From assembly GCA_025350745.1 (NCBI GenBank), contig JANXXG010000230.1, forward strand, positions 1 to 12,625: DNA of 12,625 nt. The letters run 5' to 3'. The first letter of the stretch is position 1; each line of letters starts with the position of its first letter. The notes beneath the pieces were generated by a model. It searched no databases, had not been told where the DNA came from, and saw nothing but the letters and a program-made list of their open reading frames with translations. The position numbers and the translations under genes are program-made. The DNA comes from Chloroflexota bacterium. Its GTDB lineage: Bacteria; Chloroflexota; Limnocylindria; P2-11E. Shown piece by piece: positions 1 to 6,179 of the stretch.

Positions 1-1191
1 TTCCTCGCGCACGTGCCGCTGCCGGGTGTCGACCAGACCCAGCTCACGTCTCTCCTGCAGAACAACCAGCTGCTCAGCCTGCTGGACCTCTTCTCCGGCG
101 GCGGGCTGTCGCGCTTCAGCGTGGTCGCCCTTGGGGTGAACCCCTACATCAACGCCTCGATCATCATGACCCTCCTCAACCAGACGATCCCGCCGCTCGA
201 GCGACTGTCCAAGGAAGGGGAGTACGGGCGGAACAAGATCAACTCCTACACCCGGATGCTCACCGTGCCGCTCGCGCTCCTGCAGGGCATCGGCGTCAGC
301 GTGTTCATGCAGCGGTCGGGCGTGATCAAGGACTTCGGTCCCGCCAACCTCGGCCTGACGCTCGCGATCCTCGCGACCCTCACGGCCGGCACGCTCATCC
401 TGATGTGGCTCGGCGAGCTCATCAGCGAGCGCGGCATCGGCAACGGGATCAGCTTCATCATCTTTGCCGGTATCGTCGGCCGGCTGCCCACGACGGTGAA
501 ACAGACCCTTGAGGTGCAGACGAACTACTTCGCGCTGGCGATCTACGTCCTCATCGCGGTGGGTGTCATCGCCGCGATCATCTTCATCCAGGAGGGCCAG
601 CGTCGGGTCCCGGTGCAGTACGCCAAGCGGGTCCGGGGCACGCGGATGTATTCGGGCGGAGCGACGCATATCCCGCTCCGCGTGAACAGCGCGGGCGTCA
701 TCCCGATCATCTTCGCGATCTCGATCCTGCTCTTGCCGAGCCAGGTCGCCCAGTACTTCACGAACAGCGACACGGAATGGCTCCGGAACCTCGCGACGGG
801 GATCGTGAACGCGTTCCAGAACACCATCCTCTACAACGCGGCCTACTTCATCTTGGTCGTCGCGTTCACGTTCTTCTACACGGCATTCACGTTCGTACCG
901 AACGACGTCGCCGACAACATCAAGCGGTACGGCGGCTTCATCCCGGGCATCCGTCCGGGGCGGCCGACGGCCGAGTTCCTCGGTCGCGTCGTCACCCGCA
1001 TCACCATCGCCGGCGCGCTGTTCTTGGGCATCGTCGCGGTCATGCCGACCCTCGTTGGCGACATCACCGGGGTGCAGACGCTGCGGCTCGGCGGCACGAG
1101 CATCCTGATCGTCGTCGGCGTGGTCGTCGAGACCATGAAACAGCTGGAAGCCCAGCTCCTCATGCGCAGCTATGAGGGGTTCATCCGGTGA
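1..1191 (+). CDS. secY: Protein translocase subunit SecY (5' partial)
   Basis: SecY is the pore-forming subunit of the SecYEG channel that moves unfolded proteins across, or into, the cytoplasmic membrane. The reading frame is open from the first base, so the gene starts upstream of the window. 396 residues are visible, and roughly 40 N-terminal residues (the first membrane helix) are missing compared with the usual 430-440. Many hydrophobic helices alternate with charged loops. Family landmarks include the [11 protein letters not shown] segment, the [13 protein letters not shown] motif, the cytoplasmic loop with [14 protein letters not shown], and the conserved end [15 protein letters not shown] at position 13 is an internal valine codon, not the start. 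The TGA stop overlaps the adk ATG by one base (TGATG), so the two genes are very likely cotranscribed and translationally coupled. The secY-adk-map order is standard for the spc operon end. Identification is near certain. Confidence 0.97.
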   Translation, partial: FLAHVPLPGVDQTQLTSLLQNNQLLSLLDLFSGGGLSRFSVVALGVNPYINASIIMTLLNQTIPPLERLSKEGEYGRNKINSYTRMLTVPLALLQGIGVSVFMQRSGVIKDFGPANLGLTLAILATLTAGTLILMWLGELISERGIGNGISFIIFAGIVGRLPTTVKQTLEVQTNYFALAIYVLIAVGVIAAIIFIQEGQRRVPVQYAKRVRGTRMYSGGATHIPLRVNSAGVIPIIFAISILLLPSQVAQYFTNSDTEWLRNLATGIVNAFQNTILYNAAYFILVVAFTFFYTAFTFVPNDVADNIKRYGGFIPGIRPGRPTAEFLGRVVTRITIAGALFLGIVAVMPTLVGDITGVQTLRLGGTSILIVVGVVVETMKQLEAQLLMRSYEGFIR

Positions 1192-1793
1192 TGGCGGAGC
1201 GCGAGTCCCGGTCGCATGACGCGACCGGGATCGGCGACCTCATCTTCATGGGACCTCCCGGGGTGGGGAAGGGGACGCAGGCGAAGCGGCTCACCGAGCG
1301 CAACGGCTGGGTCCAGCTCTCGACCGGCGAGCTCTTCCGTGACCACCTGAAGCGTCAGACCCCGCTCGGGCAGATGGCCCAGCGGTACATGGACCGGGGC
1401 GACTACGTCCCCGACGACGTGACGATCGACATGGTCCGCGAGTTCCTTTCCGAGCTCACCCCCGATACGCGCGTGATGTTCGACGGCTTCCCGCGCACCG
1501 TCGCCCAGGCGCTCGCGCTGGACGCCCTCCTCGCTGAGCGTTCGCGATCCATCGGTCGGGTCCTGGTCCTCGACGCCCCCCGTGACGAGCTCGTCCGGCG
1601 GATCCTCGCGCGTTCGCGCGCCGAGGGCCGCGCCGATGACACTCCCGACGTGATCACGAAGCGATTCGAGGTGTACGCCGAGCAGACGCAGCCGGTGGTG
1701 GATCACTACCACGCCAAAGACCTCGTCCGGCGGGTGAACGGCCTGGGCGGGATCGACGAGATCACCGATCGCCTCATCGAGGGCGCCCGCTAG
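1191..1793 (+). CDS. adk: Adenylate kinase, short-LID form
   Basis: Adenylate kinase interconverts ATP + AMP and 2 ADP in the cytosol. From the ATG at 1191 the protein has 200 residues. The P-loop GPPGVGKGT lies at residues 21-29, followed by the AMP-binding segment (LSTGELFRDH) and the FDGFPRT motif. The LID is short (around RSRAEGRADDTPDVITKRF) and lacks the four-cysteine zinc site, as in many high-GC bacteria. About 15 residues precede the beta strand that normally begins the family. There is no start codon between the first codons and the P-loop strand, so this extension appears real. A GTG at 1188 is an alternative start one codon earlier. The ribosome-binding site GAGGGG (1174-1179) is 8 bases from GTG 1188 and 11 from ATG 1191, so either may be used. 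The extension's coding sequence holds a perfect 10-bp inverted repeat. The TAG stop overlaps the map GTG. Confidence 0.95.
   Translation: MAERESRSHDATGIGDLIFMGPPGVGKGTQAKRLTERNGWVQLSTGELFRDHLKRQTPLGQMAQRYMDRGDYVPDDVTIDMVREFLSELTPDTRVMFDGFPRTVAQALALDALLAERSRSIGRVLVLDAPRDELVRRILARSRAEGRADDTPDVITKRFEVYAEQTQPVVDHYHAKDLVRRVNGLGGIDEITDRLIEGAR
1206..1230 (+). other. Perfect 10-bp hairpin just inside the adk coding region
   Basis: Two arms, 1206-1215 (TCCCGGTCGC) and 1221-1230 (GCGACCGGGA), are exact reverse complements around a five-base loop, with a possible extra G-U pair outside. The hairpin starts 15 bases after the adk ATG, inside the short N-terminal extension that other adenylate kinases lack. 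Nine of every ten pairs being G-C would make a very stable RNA structure. It could affect ribosome progress, mRNA processing or the ratio of SecY to Adk, but no function can be read from sequence. It has no T-tract, so it does not look like an intrinsic terminator. Confidence 0.6.
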
Positions 1794-2647
1794 TGGTCAC
1801 GCTCAAGACCGCGGACCAGATCGCGAAGATGCGCGAGGCCGGGGCGGTCGTCGCCGCGATGCTGTCCGCCACCCGCGCCGCCGTGCAGCCGGGCGTCACG
1901 ACGCTCGAGCTCGACCGGATCGCGGCAGATGTGCTGAAGCGTGCCGGGGCGGAAAGCTCGTTCCTCGGCTACTACGGATACCCGAACACGATCTGCACGT
2001 CGGTGAACGACCAGATCGTGCACGGGATCCCGAGCCGCAGGAAGCTGAAAGAGGGCGACATCATCGGCATCGACGCCGGCGCGATCATCGACGGCTGGCA
2101 TGCCGATGCCGCGATCACGGTCCCGGTGGGCCAGGTCTCGGCCGAAGCGCGGAAGCTCATCACCGTCACCGAGCAGGCGCTCCAAAAGGGCATCGCCGCG
2201 GCGCGTGTCGGTAACCGTCTCGGCGACATCGGCGCGGCGGTGCAGCAGTACGTCGAGGCGCAGGGCTTCTCGGTGGTCCGGAACTACGTCGGTCATGGGA
2301 TCGGCCGGGCGATGCACGAAGAGCCGCAGGTCCCCAACTACGGCCCGGCGGAGCGGGGCAAAGACATCAAGGACGGCCTCTGCATCGCGATCGAGCCGAT
2401 GGTGAACGTCGGCGGGATCGCGACAAAGGTGCTCGAGGATCAGTGGACGGTCGTGACCGGTGATGGCTCGCTGTCCGCTCATTTCGAGCACACCCTGGCC
2501 TGCCTGCCCGGCGGAACGGTCGTCTTGACGGCCTTTGAATGGGGCGCCCTTGATGGGGGCTCCTTTGAAAGGGGCTCGGCCGAGGCCGGCAAAGCCGGGC
2601 TCGGCCGCCCGAAGGACGCGACGGCTGGCGCGGTGTTCGCCCGATGA
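1793..2647 (+). CDS. map: Methionine aminopeptidase type I with unusual C-terminal extension
   Basis: This enzyme removes the N-terminal methionine from new proteins. The pita-bread fold metal ligands are present at the expected spacing: D94, D105, H168, E201 and E232, with substrate-contacting H77 in IVHGIPS. The start is a GTG overlapping the adk stop (TAGTG). The catalytic domain ends at about residue 246 (GGTVVLT), where the family normally stops. Here the frame continues for 38 more residues, built partly from a five-residue repeat (AFEWG, ALDGG, SFERG), and then a low-complexity stretch rich in G and A. This tail is encoded by a 15-bp tandem repeat and a strong hairpin, so it was probably created by insertion of a repeat element at the native stop. 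The catalytic core looks intact and the assignment is secure; only the tail's role is unknown. Confidence 0.95.
   Translation: MVTLKTADQIAKMREAGAVVAAMLSATRAAVQPGVTTLELDRIAADVLKRAGAESSFLGYYGYPNTICTSVNDQIVHGIPSRRKLKEGDIIGIDAGAIIDGWHADAAITVPVGQVSAEARKLITVTEQALQKGIAAARVGNRLGDIGAAVQQYVEAQGFSVVRNYVGHGIGRAMHEEPQVPNYGPAERGKDIKDGLCIAIEPMVNVGGIATKVLEDQWTVVTGDGSLSAHFEHTLACLPGGTVVLTAFEWGALDGGSFERGSAEAGKAGLGRPKDATAGAVFAR
2532..2576 (+). repeat. Three tandem 15-bp units at the 3' end of map
   Basis: Units at 2532-2546, 2547-2561 and 2562-2576 share the pattern CCTTTGAANGGGGCN; units 1 and 3 differ at two positions and the middle unit is more diverged. Because the period is a multiple of three, the map frame stays open and gains a five-residue repeat. 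On the opposite strand the same DNA would read as repeats of APFKG, but I see no evidence that the strand is expressed. The repeat begins exactly where a normal methionine aminopeptidase would end. Confidence 0.8.
2577..2607 (+). repeat. Near-perfect long hairpin (REP-like) following the tandem repeat
   Basis: Arms 2577-2590 and 2594-2607 pair around an AAA loop, giving eight pairs, one G-G mismatch and five more pairs. The outer arms are CGGCCGAG and CTCGGCCG. It abuts the 15-bp repeats and lies in the coding tail of map. There is no T-tract after it. It resembles a palindromic repeat unit or an mRNA-stabilising 3' structure more than a terminator; relation to a mobile repeat family is inferred only from its position and shape. 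Confidence 0.6.
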
Positions 2648-2672
2648 CGACTTGCTCAAATCGGGCGGTTTT
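2638..2672 (+). terminator. Possible terminator-like hairpin spanning the map stop codon
   Basis: Arms 2638-2645 (CGCCCGAT) and 2660-2667 (ATCGGGCG) are exact complements around a 14-base loop, and the right arm is followed by GTTTT and, after a short break, another T-rich run at 2679-2687. The left arm includes the first base of the map TGA stop. The shape fits a weak intrinsic terminator ending the secY-adk-map segment. The long loop and interrupted T-tract make it a modest example. Confidence 0.4.
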
Positions 2673-2680
2673 GGTACATT
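2652..2680 (+). promoter_or_regulatory. Candidate extended -10 promoter for the infA operon
   Basis: A -35-like TTGCTC (2652-2657) and a -10-like TACATT (2675-2680) are separated by 17 bases, and a TGG just before the -10 makes an extended -10. This is one of the few AT-rich stretches in a GC-rich window. Transcription would begin near 2687, leaving a leader of about 42 bases before infA. The -35 lies in the loop of the hairpin across the map stop, so a terminator and promoter may overlap. The box matches are 3 of 6 and 4 of 6. Confidence 0.45.
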
Positions 2681-2728
2681 TTTGTTTCCCGTGGCAGGTT
2701 GCTGCGGAGCTTTGTGCGTCTGGGGTTC

Positions 2729-2965
2729 ATGGCAAGCAGTAAACCGAGCAACAAGGACGTCATCGAGGTGGAGGGCACGGTCTCCGAGGCCCTCCCCAAC
2801 GCGATGTTCAAAGTGGAGCTCCAGAACGGACACTCGGTCCTCGCGCACATCTCCGGGAAGATGCGGATGAATTTCATCCGGGTCGTTCCAGGTGACAAGG
2901 TCCTCGTGGAGCTGTCGCCGTATGACCTCAAACGAGGTCGCATCACGCGAAGGGTGAGGTACTAG
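2729..2965 (+). CDS. infA: Translation initiation factor IF-1
   Basis: IF-1 binds the A site of the 30S subunit and helps IF-2 and IF-3 form the initiation complex. The 78-residue protein is one S1/OB-fold domain with the family core [16 protein letters not shown], the [14 protein letters not shown] segment and the [10 protein letters not shown] end. The ATG at 2729 ([10 protein letters not shown]) matches the family start; a TTG at 2699 would add ten unconserved residues. The ribosome-binding site is weak, with only GGGG close to the start. infA follows the only sizeable gene gap in this half of the window, so it is probably the first gene of a transcript that runs into rpmJ and the following ribosomal genes. 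Its stop is immediately followed by the rpmJ GTG with no spacer. Identification is certain. Confidence 0.96.
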   Translation: MASSKPSNKDVIEVEGTVSEALPNAMFKVELQNGHSVLAHISGKMRMNFIRVVPGDKVLVELSPYDLKRGRITRRVRY

Positions 2966-3079
2966 GTGAAGGTCCAGGCGAGCGTCAAGAAGCGCTGCGA
3001 CAAGTGCAAGATCATCCGACGGGATGGCGTGAACCGCGTCATCTGTTCGGAGCCGAAGCACAAGCAGCGTCAGGGATAA
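2966..3079 (+). CDS. rpmJ: 50S ribosomal protein L36, zinc-binding form
   Basis: This 37-codon gene is too short for many gene callers. Translation from the GTG directly after the infA stop gives a protein beginning [15 protein letters not shown] and ending KHKQRQG. The zinc ligands of the C+ form are all present: C11, C14, C27 and H32. L36 is a small 50S protein near the peptidyl-transferase region. Length and residues match the family from end to end. The zero-base spacing after infA, and rpsM ten bases later, place it in the standard infA-rpmJ-rpsM-rpsK-rpsD order. The start is supported by homology, since the ribosome-binding site would be AGGGTGAGG inside the end of infA. Because this organism keeps the cysteines here and in S4, it appears to rely on zinc-bound ribosomal proteins. 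Confidence 0.95.
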   Translation: MKVQASVKKRCDKCKIIRRDGVNRVICSEPKHKQRQG

Positions 3080-3089
3080 GGGGAGAGCG

Positions 3090-3473
3090 ATGGCTCGGAT
3101 CAGCGGCGTCGACATCCCGCGCGAGAAGCGCGCCGACGTGTCTCTTCGCTACATCTTCGGCATCGGTCCCACGACCGCCCGCCAGGTGCTTGACGAGGCC
3201 CGGGTCGACCACGCCATCCGTGTCCGCGACCTCACCGAGGCCCAGGTCGCGAAGATCCGCGAGATCATCGATCGCAAGTTCACGGTCGAAGGTGATCTTC
3301 GCCGCGAGGTCGCGCTGAACATCAAGCGCCTTCAGGAGATCGGCTCGTACCGGGGCCTTCGTCACCGCAAGTCGCTCCCGGTGCGCGGACAGCGGACGCG
3401 CACCAATGCGCGCACGCGTCGCGGCCCGCGCAAGACCGTTGCCGGCAAGAAGAAGACGGCAGCGAAGACCTAG
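3090..3473 (+). CDS. rpsM: 30S ribosomal protein S13
   Basis: S13 sits in the head of the 30S subunit and contacts the 50S subunit and P-site tRNA. The 127-residue protein starts [14 protein letters not shown], carries the helix-hairpin-helix-like [13 protein letters not shown] segment, and has the conserved [19 protein letters not shown] region. The C-terminal tail after GPRKTVAG is rich in lysine and alanine, a common rRNA-binding extension. The ATG at 3090 has a good ribosome-binding site, AAGGGGAG, a few bases upstream. The gene lies ten bases after rpmJ and 27 bases before rpsK. Nothing is truncated. Confidence 0.97.
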   Translation: MARISGVDIPREKRADVSLRYIFGIGPTTARQVLDEARVDHAIRVRDLTEAQVAKIREIIDRKFTVEGDLRREVALNIKRLQEIGSYRGLRHRKSLPVRGQRTRTNARTRRGPRKTVAGKKKTAAKT

Positions 3474-3477
3474 AAGA

Positions 3478-3504
3478 GTGGCAGAGAAGAAAGGGACGAC
3501 GTGA
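3478..3504 (+). other. Eight-codon upstream mini-ORF coupled to the rpsK start
   Basis: Between rpsM and rpsK, a GTG at 3478 opens a frame reading MAEKKGTT and stops at TGA 3502-3504, overlapping the rpsK GTG (GTGA). The first residues look like the usual beginning of ribosomal protein S11, which often starts MAEKK or MAKKK. It may be a coupled leader peptide, a relic of an older rpsK start in another frame, or chance. There is no strong ribosome-binding site for it. Confidence 0.25.
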
Positions 3505-3941
3505 GCCAGGAGAAGGCCGAGAAGCCGCAGGCGAAGGCAGCCCCGACCGAGGGAGTCGCGAAGCCCGCACCGCGCCGCAAGCGCGAGAAGCGGATCGTGC
3601 CGCGCGGTGCTGCCCACATCAAGGCTTCGTTCAACAACACGATCGTCTCGCTGACCGACATGCAGGGGAACGTCATCGCCTGGGCGTCAGCCGGCGCGTC
3701 GGGGTGGAAGGGCTCCCGCAAGAGCACCCCCTACGCCGCGCAGGTCACGGCGGAGAACGCCGCCCGCAAGGCGATGGATCAGGGACTCCGCACGATCGAA
3801 GTGTTCGTACGCGGTCCGGGCGCGGGCCGTGAGGCCGCCATCCGCGCGCTCGAGGCGACCGGCCTCGAGGTCACCGCGATCACCGACGTCACCCCGATCC
3901 CGCACAACGGCTGCCGCGCGCCGAAGCGGCGCCGGGTCTAG
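3501..3941 (+). CDS. rpsK: 30S ribosomal protein S11
   Basis: S11 forms part of the 30S platform at the mRNA exit and Shine-Dalgarno helix. The protein is 146 residues, about 15-20 longer than usual because of a charged N-terminal segment (residues 1-30, rich in K, E, A and P). The conserved core begins at residue 31 with [19 protein letters not shown] and continues through the [20 protein letters not shown] and [16 protein letters not shown] motifs to the normal end, [11 protein letters not shown]. The GTG start at 3501 is preceded by AAAGGGA at suitable spacing. An eight-codon ORF upstream ends over this start. The stop is ten bases from the rpsD ATG. The core is complete; the only uncertainty is the exact N-terminus. 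Confidence 0.95.
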   Translation: MSQEKAEKPQAKAAPTEGVAKPAPRRKREKRIVPRGAAHIKASFNNTIVSLTDMQGNVIAWASAGASGWKGSRKSTPYAAQVTAENAARKAMDQGLRTIEVFVRGPGAGREAAIRALEATGLEVTAITDVTPIPHNGCRAPKRRRV

Positions 3942-3951
3942 AGGAGAACCG

Positions 3952-4575
3952 ATGGCTCGTTACACCGGTCCGGTCTGCCGGCTCTGCCGCCGCGAAGGCA
4001 TGAAGCTGTACCTCAAGGGCGAGAAGTGCGTGACGAAGTGCACGTTCGAGAAGCGCAGCTCGCCGCCCGGCATGCACCAGCAGCGCCGGCGCAAGGTCTC
4101 TGACTTCGCGCTGCAGCTCCGCGAGAAGCAGAAGGCCCGCCGGATCTACGGCGTTCTCGAGAAGCAGATGAAGAACACGTTCGACAAGGCGACCGAGAAG
4201 CGCGGGGCCACCGGTGAGGTCCTCCTCGAGCTCCTCGAGGCGCGCCTCGACAACGTTGTCTACCGCTCGGGTTTCGCGAAGTCGCGCTCGCAGGCGCGGC
4301 AGCTCGTGAACCACGGGCACTTCAGCGTCAACACGCGCCGCACGACGATCCCGAGCTACACGGTGAAGGCGAACGACACGATCACCGTGATGCCGTCGTC
4401 GCGCGAGTCGCAATACTTCAAGGACGTGCTCGCCTGGGCGAAGACGCAGACCCGCCCGGCGTGGCTCGAGGTCGATCCGGAGTCATTCACCGCTCGCATC
4501 GCGACGGATCCGGCGCGGGAACAGATCGAAACGCAGGTCGATACGCAGCTCATCGTTGAGCACTATTCCCGCTAG
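3952..4575 (+). CDS. rpsD: 30S ribosomal protein S4, zinc-ribbon form
   Basis: S4 is a primary 16S rRNA binder that nucleates 30S assembly; in some bacteria it also represses its own operon. The 207-residue protein starts MARYTGPVCRLCRREG. Four N-terminal cysteines, C9, C12, C26 and C30, form the zinc site typical of the C+ class. The last pair is spaced CxxxC rather than the CxxxxC of the Thermus protein, one residue shorter. The S4 RNA-binding domain follows (RLDNVVYRSGFAKSRSQARQ, then VNHGHFSVN), and the protein ends LIVEHYSR as expected. The ATG at 3952 has a strong AGGAGAA site upstream; a longer frame beginning inside rpsK is a shadow. The gene ends 23 bases before rpoA, the standard order. 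Confidence 0.97.
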   Translation: MARYTGPVCRLCRREGMKLYLKGEKCVTKCTFEKRSSPPGMHQQRRRKVSDFALQLREKQKARRIYGVLEKQMKNTFDKATEKRGATGEVLLELLEARLDNVVYRSGFAKSRSQARQLVNHGHFSVNTRRTTIPSYTVKANDTITVMPSSRESQYFKDVLAWAKTQTRPAWLEVDPESFTARIATDPAREQIETQVDTQLIVEHYSR

Positions 4576-4598
4576 CCAGCCAGGAAGGAACTAACAGC

Positions 4599-5660
4599 AT
4601 GGCCATCGTCCCAGAATTGGAATACCCGAAGATCGAGCGTCTCGAGGGCGACGACCGTCACGCACGGTTCGTCTGTGAGCCCCTCCCGTCGGGCTACGGC
4701 ACGACCCTGGGCAACTCGTTGCGCCGCGTGCTGCTGTCGTCGCTGCCCGGCGCCGCGATCACCGCGGCACGGATCCGTGGTGTCGCGCACGAGTTCTCGA
4801 CGATCCCCGGCGTCAAGGAAGACGTCGTCGAGATCGTCCTCAATCTGAAGAACATCCGGCTCCGCTCGTTCGCCAGCGAGCCGGTCACGTTGACCCTCGA
4901 GAAGACCGGTCCGGGCGACGTCACTGCCGCCGACATCCAGACCACGAGCGAGGTCGAGATCGTGAACCCCGAGGCGAAGATCGGGACGCTCGAGCCCGAG
5001 GCCTCCCTGTGGATGGAGCTGACGGTCGAGACGGGTCGCGGCTTCACCTCCGGCGACAAGAAGGAAGGCCTCCCGATCGGGGTGATCCCGATCGACGCGC
5101 TCTTCTCTCCCGTCCGCCGCGTGAACTTCAGTGTCGAGAACACCCGCGTCGGTCAGGTGACCAACTACGACCGGCTCATCCTCGAGGTCTGGACCGACGG
5201 CACCACTCCGCCCGACGAGGCGGTGGCCCAGGGCTCTCAGATCCTGATCCAGCAGTTCTCGCTGTTCACCGGCCTCGCCCGGTCGCAGGCCGCGCTCACG
5301 CAAGCGCCGCGCGCGAACGGCAGCTCGCTGCCGTCGGCGATCTCGGACATGCCGATCGAGGACCTCGACCTGCCGCAGCGCGCGTTCAACTCACTGAAGC
5401 GGCACGGGATCACCAAGGTCGGGCAGCTCCTGCAGACGCCCGATGAAGAGCTGCTCCGCATGCGGAACTTCGGCAAGAAGTCGCTCGACGAGATCAAGGA
5501 GCGCCTCGCGGCCCGCGGCCTCATCGAGGCACCCGAGCCGAGCGAGGCATCTGCCGATGACGCCGGTGACGACGCCCAGTCAGACGACCTGGACGACAAC
5601 CTCAGTGCCGACGACCTGACCGGCGACGAGCCCGTCGCGGCCAAGGACGAGGAGCGCTAG
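4599..5660 (+). CDS. rpoA: DNA-directed RNA polymerase subunit alpha
   Basis: The alpha subunit dimerises to start RNA polymerase assembly and its C-terminal domain contacts UP elements and activators. The 353-residue protein has the N-terminal assembly domain (residues 1 to about 230, with GYGTTLGNSLRRVLLSSLPG and the TNYDRLILEVWTDG segment). A linker leads to the C-terminal domain at about 250-309, with helix-hairpin-helix features in GITKVGQLLQTPDEEL and RNFGKKSLDEIKERL. Beyond it is a 44-residue tail in which 18 residues are acidic. Most alpha subunits end near the CTD, so this is a lineage-specific extension of unknown role. The ATG at 4599 is preceded by AGGAAGGA. The gene is three bases from rplQ, the usual partner. 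Confidence 0.97.
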   Translation: MAIVPELEYPKIERLEGDDRHARFVCEPLPSGYGTTLGNSLRRVLLSSLPGAAITAARIRGVAHEFSTIPGVKEDVVEIVLNLKNIRLRSFASEPVTLTLEKTGPGDVTAADIQTTSEVEIVNPEAKIGTLEPEASLWMELTVETGRGFTSGDKKEGLPIGVIPIDALFSPVRRVNFSVENTRVGQVTNYDRLILEVWTDGTTPPDEAVAQGSQILIQQFSLFTGLARSQAALTQAPRANGSSLPSAISDMPIEDLDLPQRAFNSLKRHGITKVGQLLQTPDEELLRMRNFGKKSLDEIKERLAARGLIEAPEPSEASADDAGDDAQSDDLDDNLSADDLTGDEPVAAKDEER

Positions 5661-5663
5661 GGC

Positions 5664-6179
5664 ATGCCGCATCAGGTCCACCAGCGGAAGTTCGGGCGCG
5701 AGACCGGGCATCGCAAGTCGATGTTCCGTAACCTCACGCAGGCGATCCTCCGCTACGAGTCGGTGAAGACGACAGAGGCGAAGGCCAAAGAGGTCCGCAC
5801 GTTCGTCGACGGCATGATCATCCTGGGTAAGAACGGCTCGCTGGTCGCCCGTCGCAAGGCGATCAGCTGGCTCCCTGAAAAGGAGATCGTGGACAAGCTG
5901 TTCACGGATCTCGCGACCCGTTACGCGGATCGGACGTCTGGCTTCACCAGACTGACACGCCTGCCGCGCCGGGTGGGGGATAGCGCGCCGATGATGCTCA
6001 TCGAGCTGATGCCGGCCGTCGAGGAGACGGCGGATCCGTCGGCCGAGGCGAAGCCCCGCCGCCGTCTCGCCCTCCCGCGCCGGAAGACCACGGCGAAGGC
6101 ATCGTCCGATGGTGGCAAGGGCGCAGGCCCTGCGGCGAAAAAGACCGTTGCCAAGAAGACGGTCAAGGCGAAGGCCTAA
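5664..6179 (+). CDS. rplQ: 50S ribosomal protein L17 with long basic tail
   Basis: L17 lies near the peptide exit tunnel of the 50S subunit. The conserved part is residues 1 to about 118, with the beginning HRKSMFRNLTQAILRYE, the TTEAKAKEVRTFVDGMI helix and the RRVGDSAPMMLIEL end. After it comes a tail of about 53 residues rich in K, R, A and T (ending AKKTVAKKTVKAKA), which the short E. coli-type protein lacks. The ATG at 5664 follows GAGGAG at 9-base spacing, inside the end of rpoA. The TAA stop (6177-6179) overlaps the proposed ACG start of truA, so this gene may be coupled to truA. Its identity is secure. Confidence 0.96.
   Translation: MPHQVHQRKFGRETGHRKSMFRNLTQAILRYESVKTTEAKAKEVRTFVDGMIILGKNGSLVARRKAISWLPEKEIVDKLFTDLATRYADRTSGFTRLTRLPRRVGDSAPMMLIELMPAVEETADPSAEAKPRRRLALPRRKTTAKASSDGGKGAGPAAKKTVAKKTVKAKA

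Noticed and set aside
777..1175. 132-codon + strand frame inside secY
   Set aside because: It is a +1 shadow rich in R and H over a conserved membrane-protein sequence.
1790..3115. Long open frame of 441 codons on the - strand opposite map and infA, with APFKG repeats
   Set aside because: It lies opposite well-supported genes, is rich in arginine and aspartate as expected of a GC-rich antisense shadow, and shows no family motif. The repeats are the reverse reading of the map tail.
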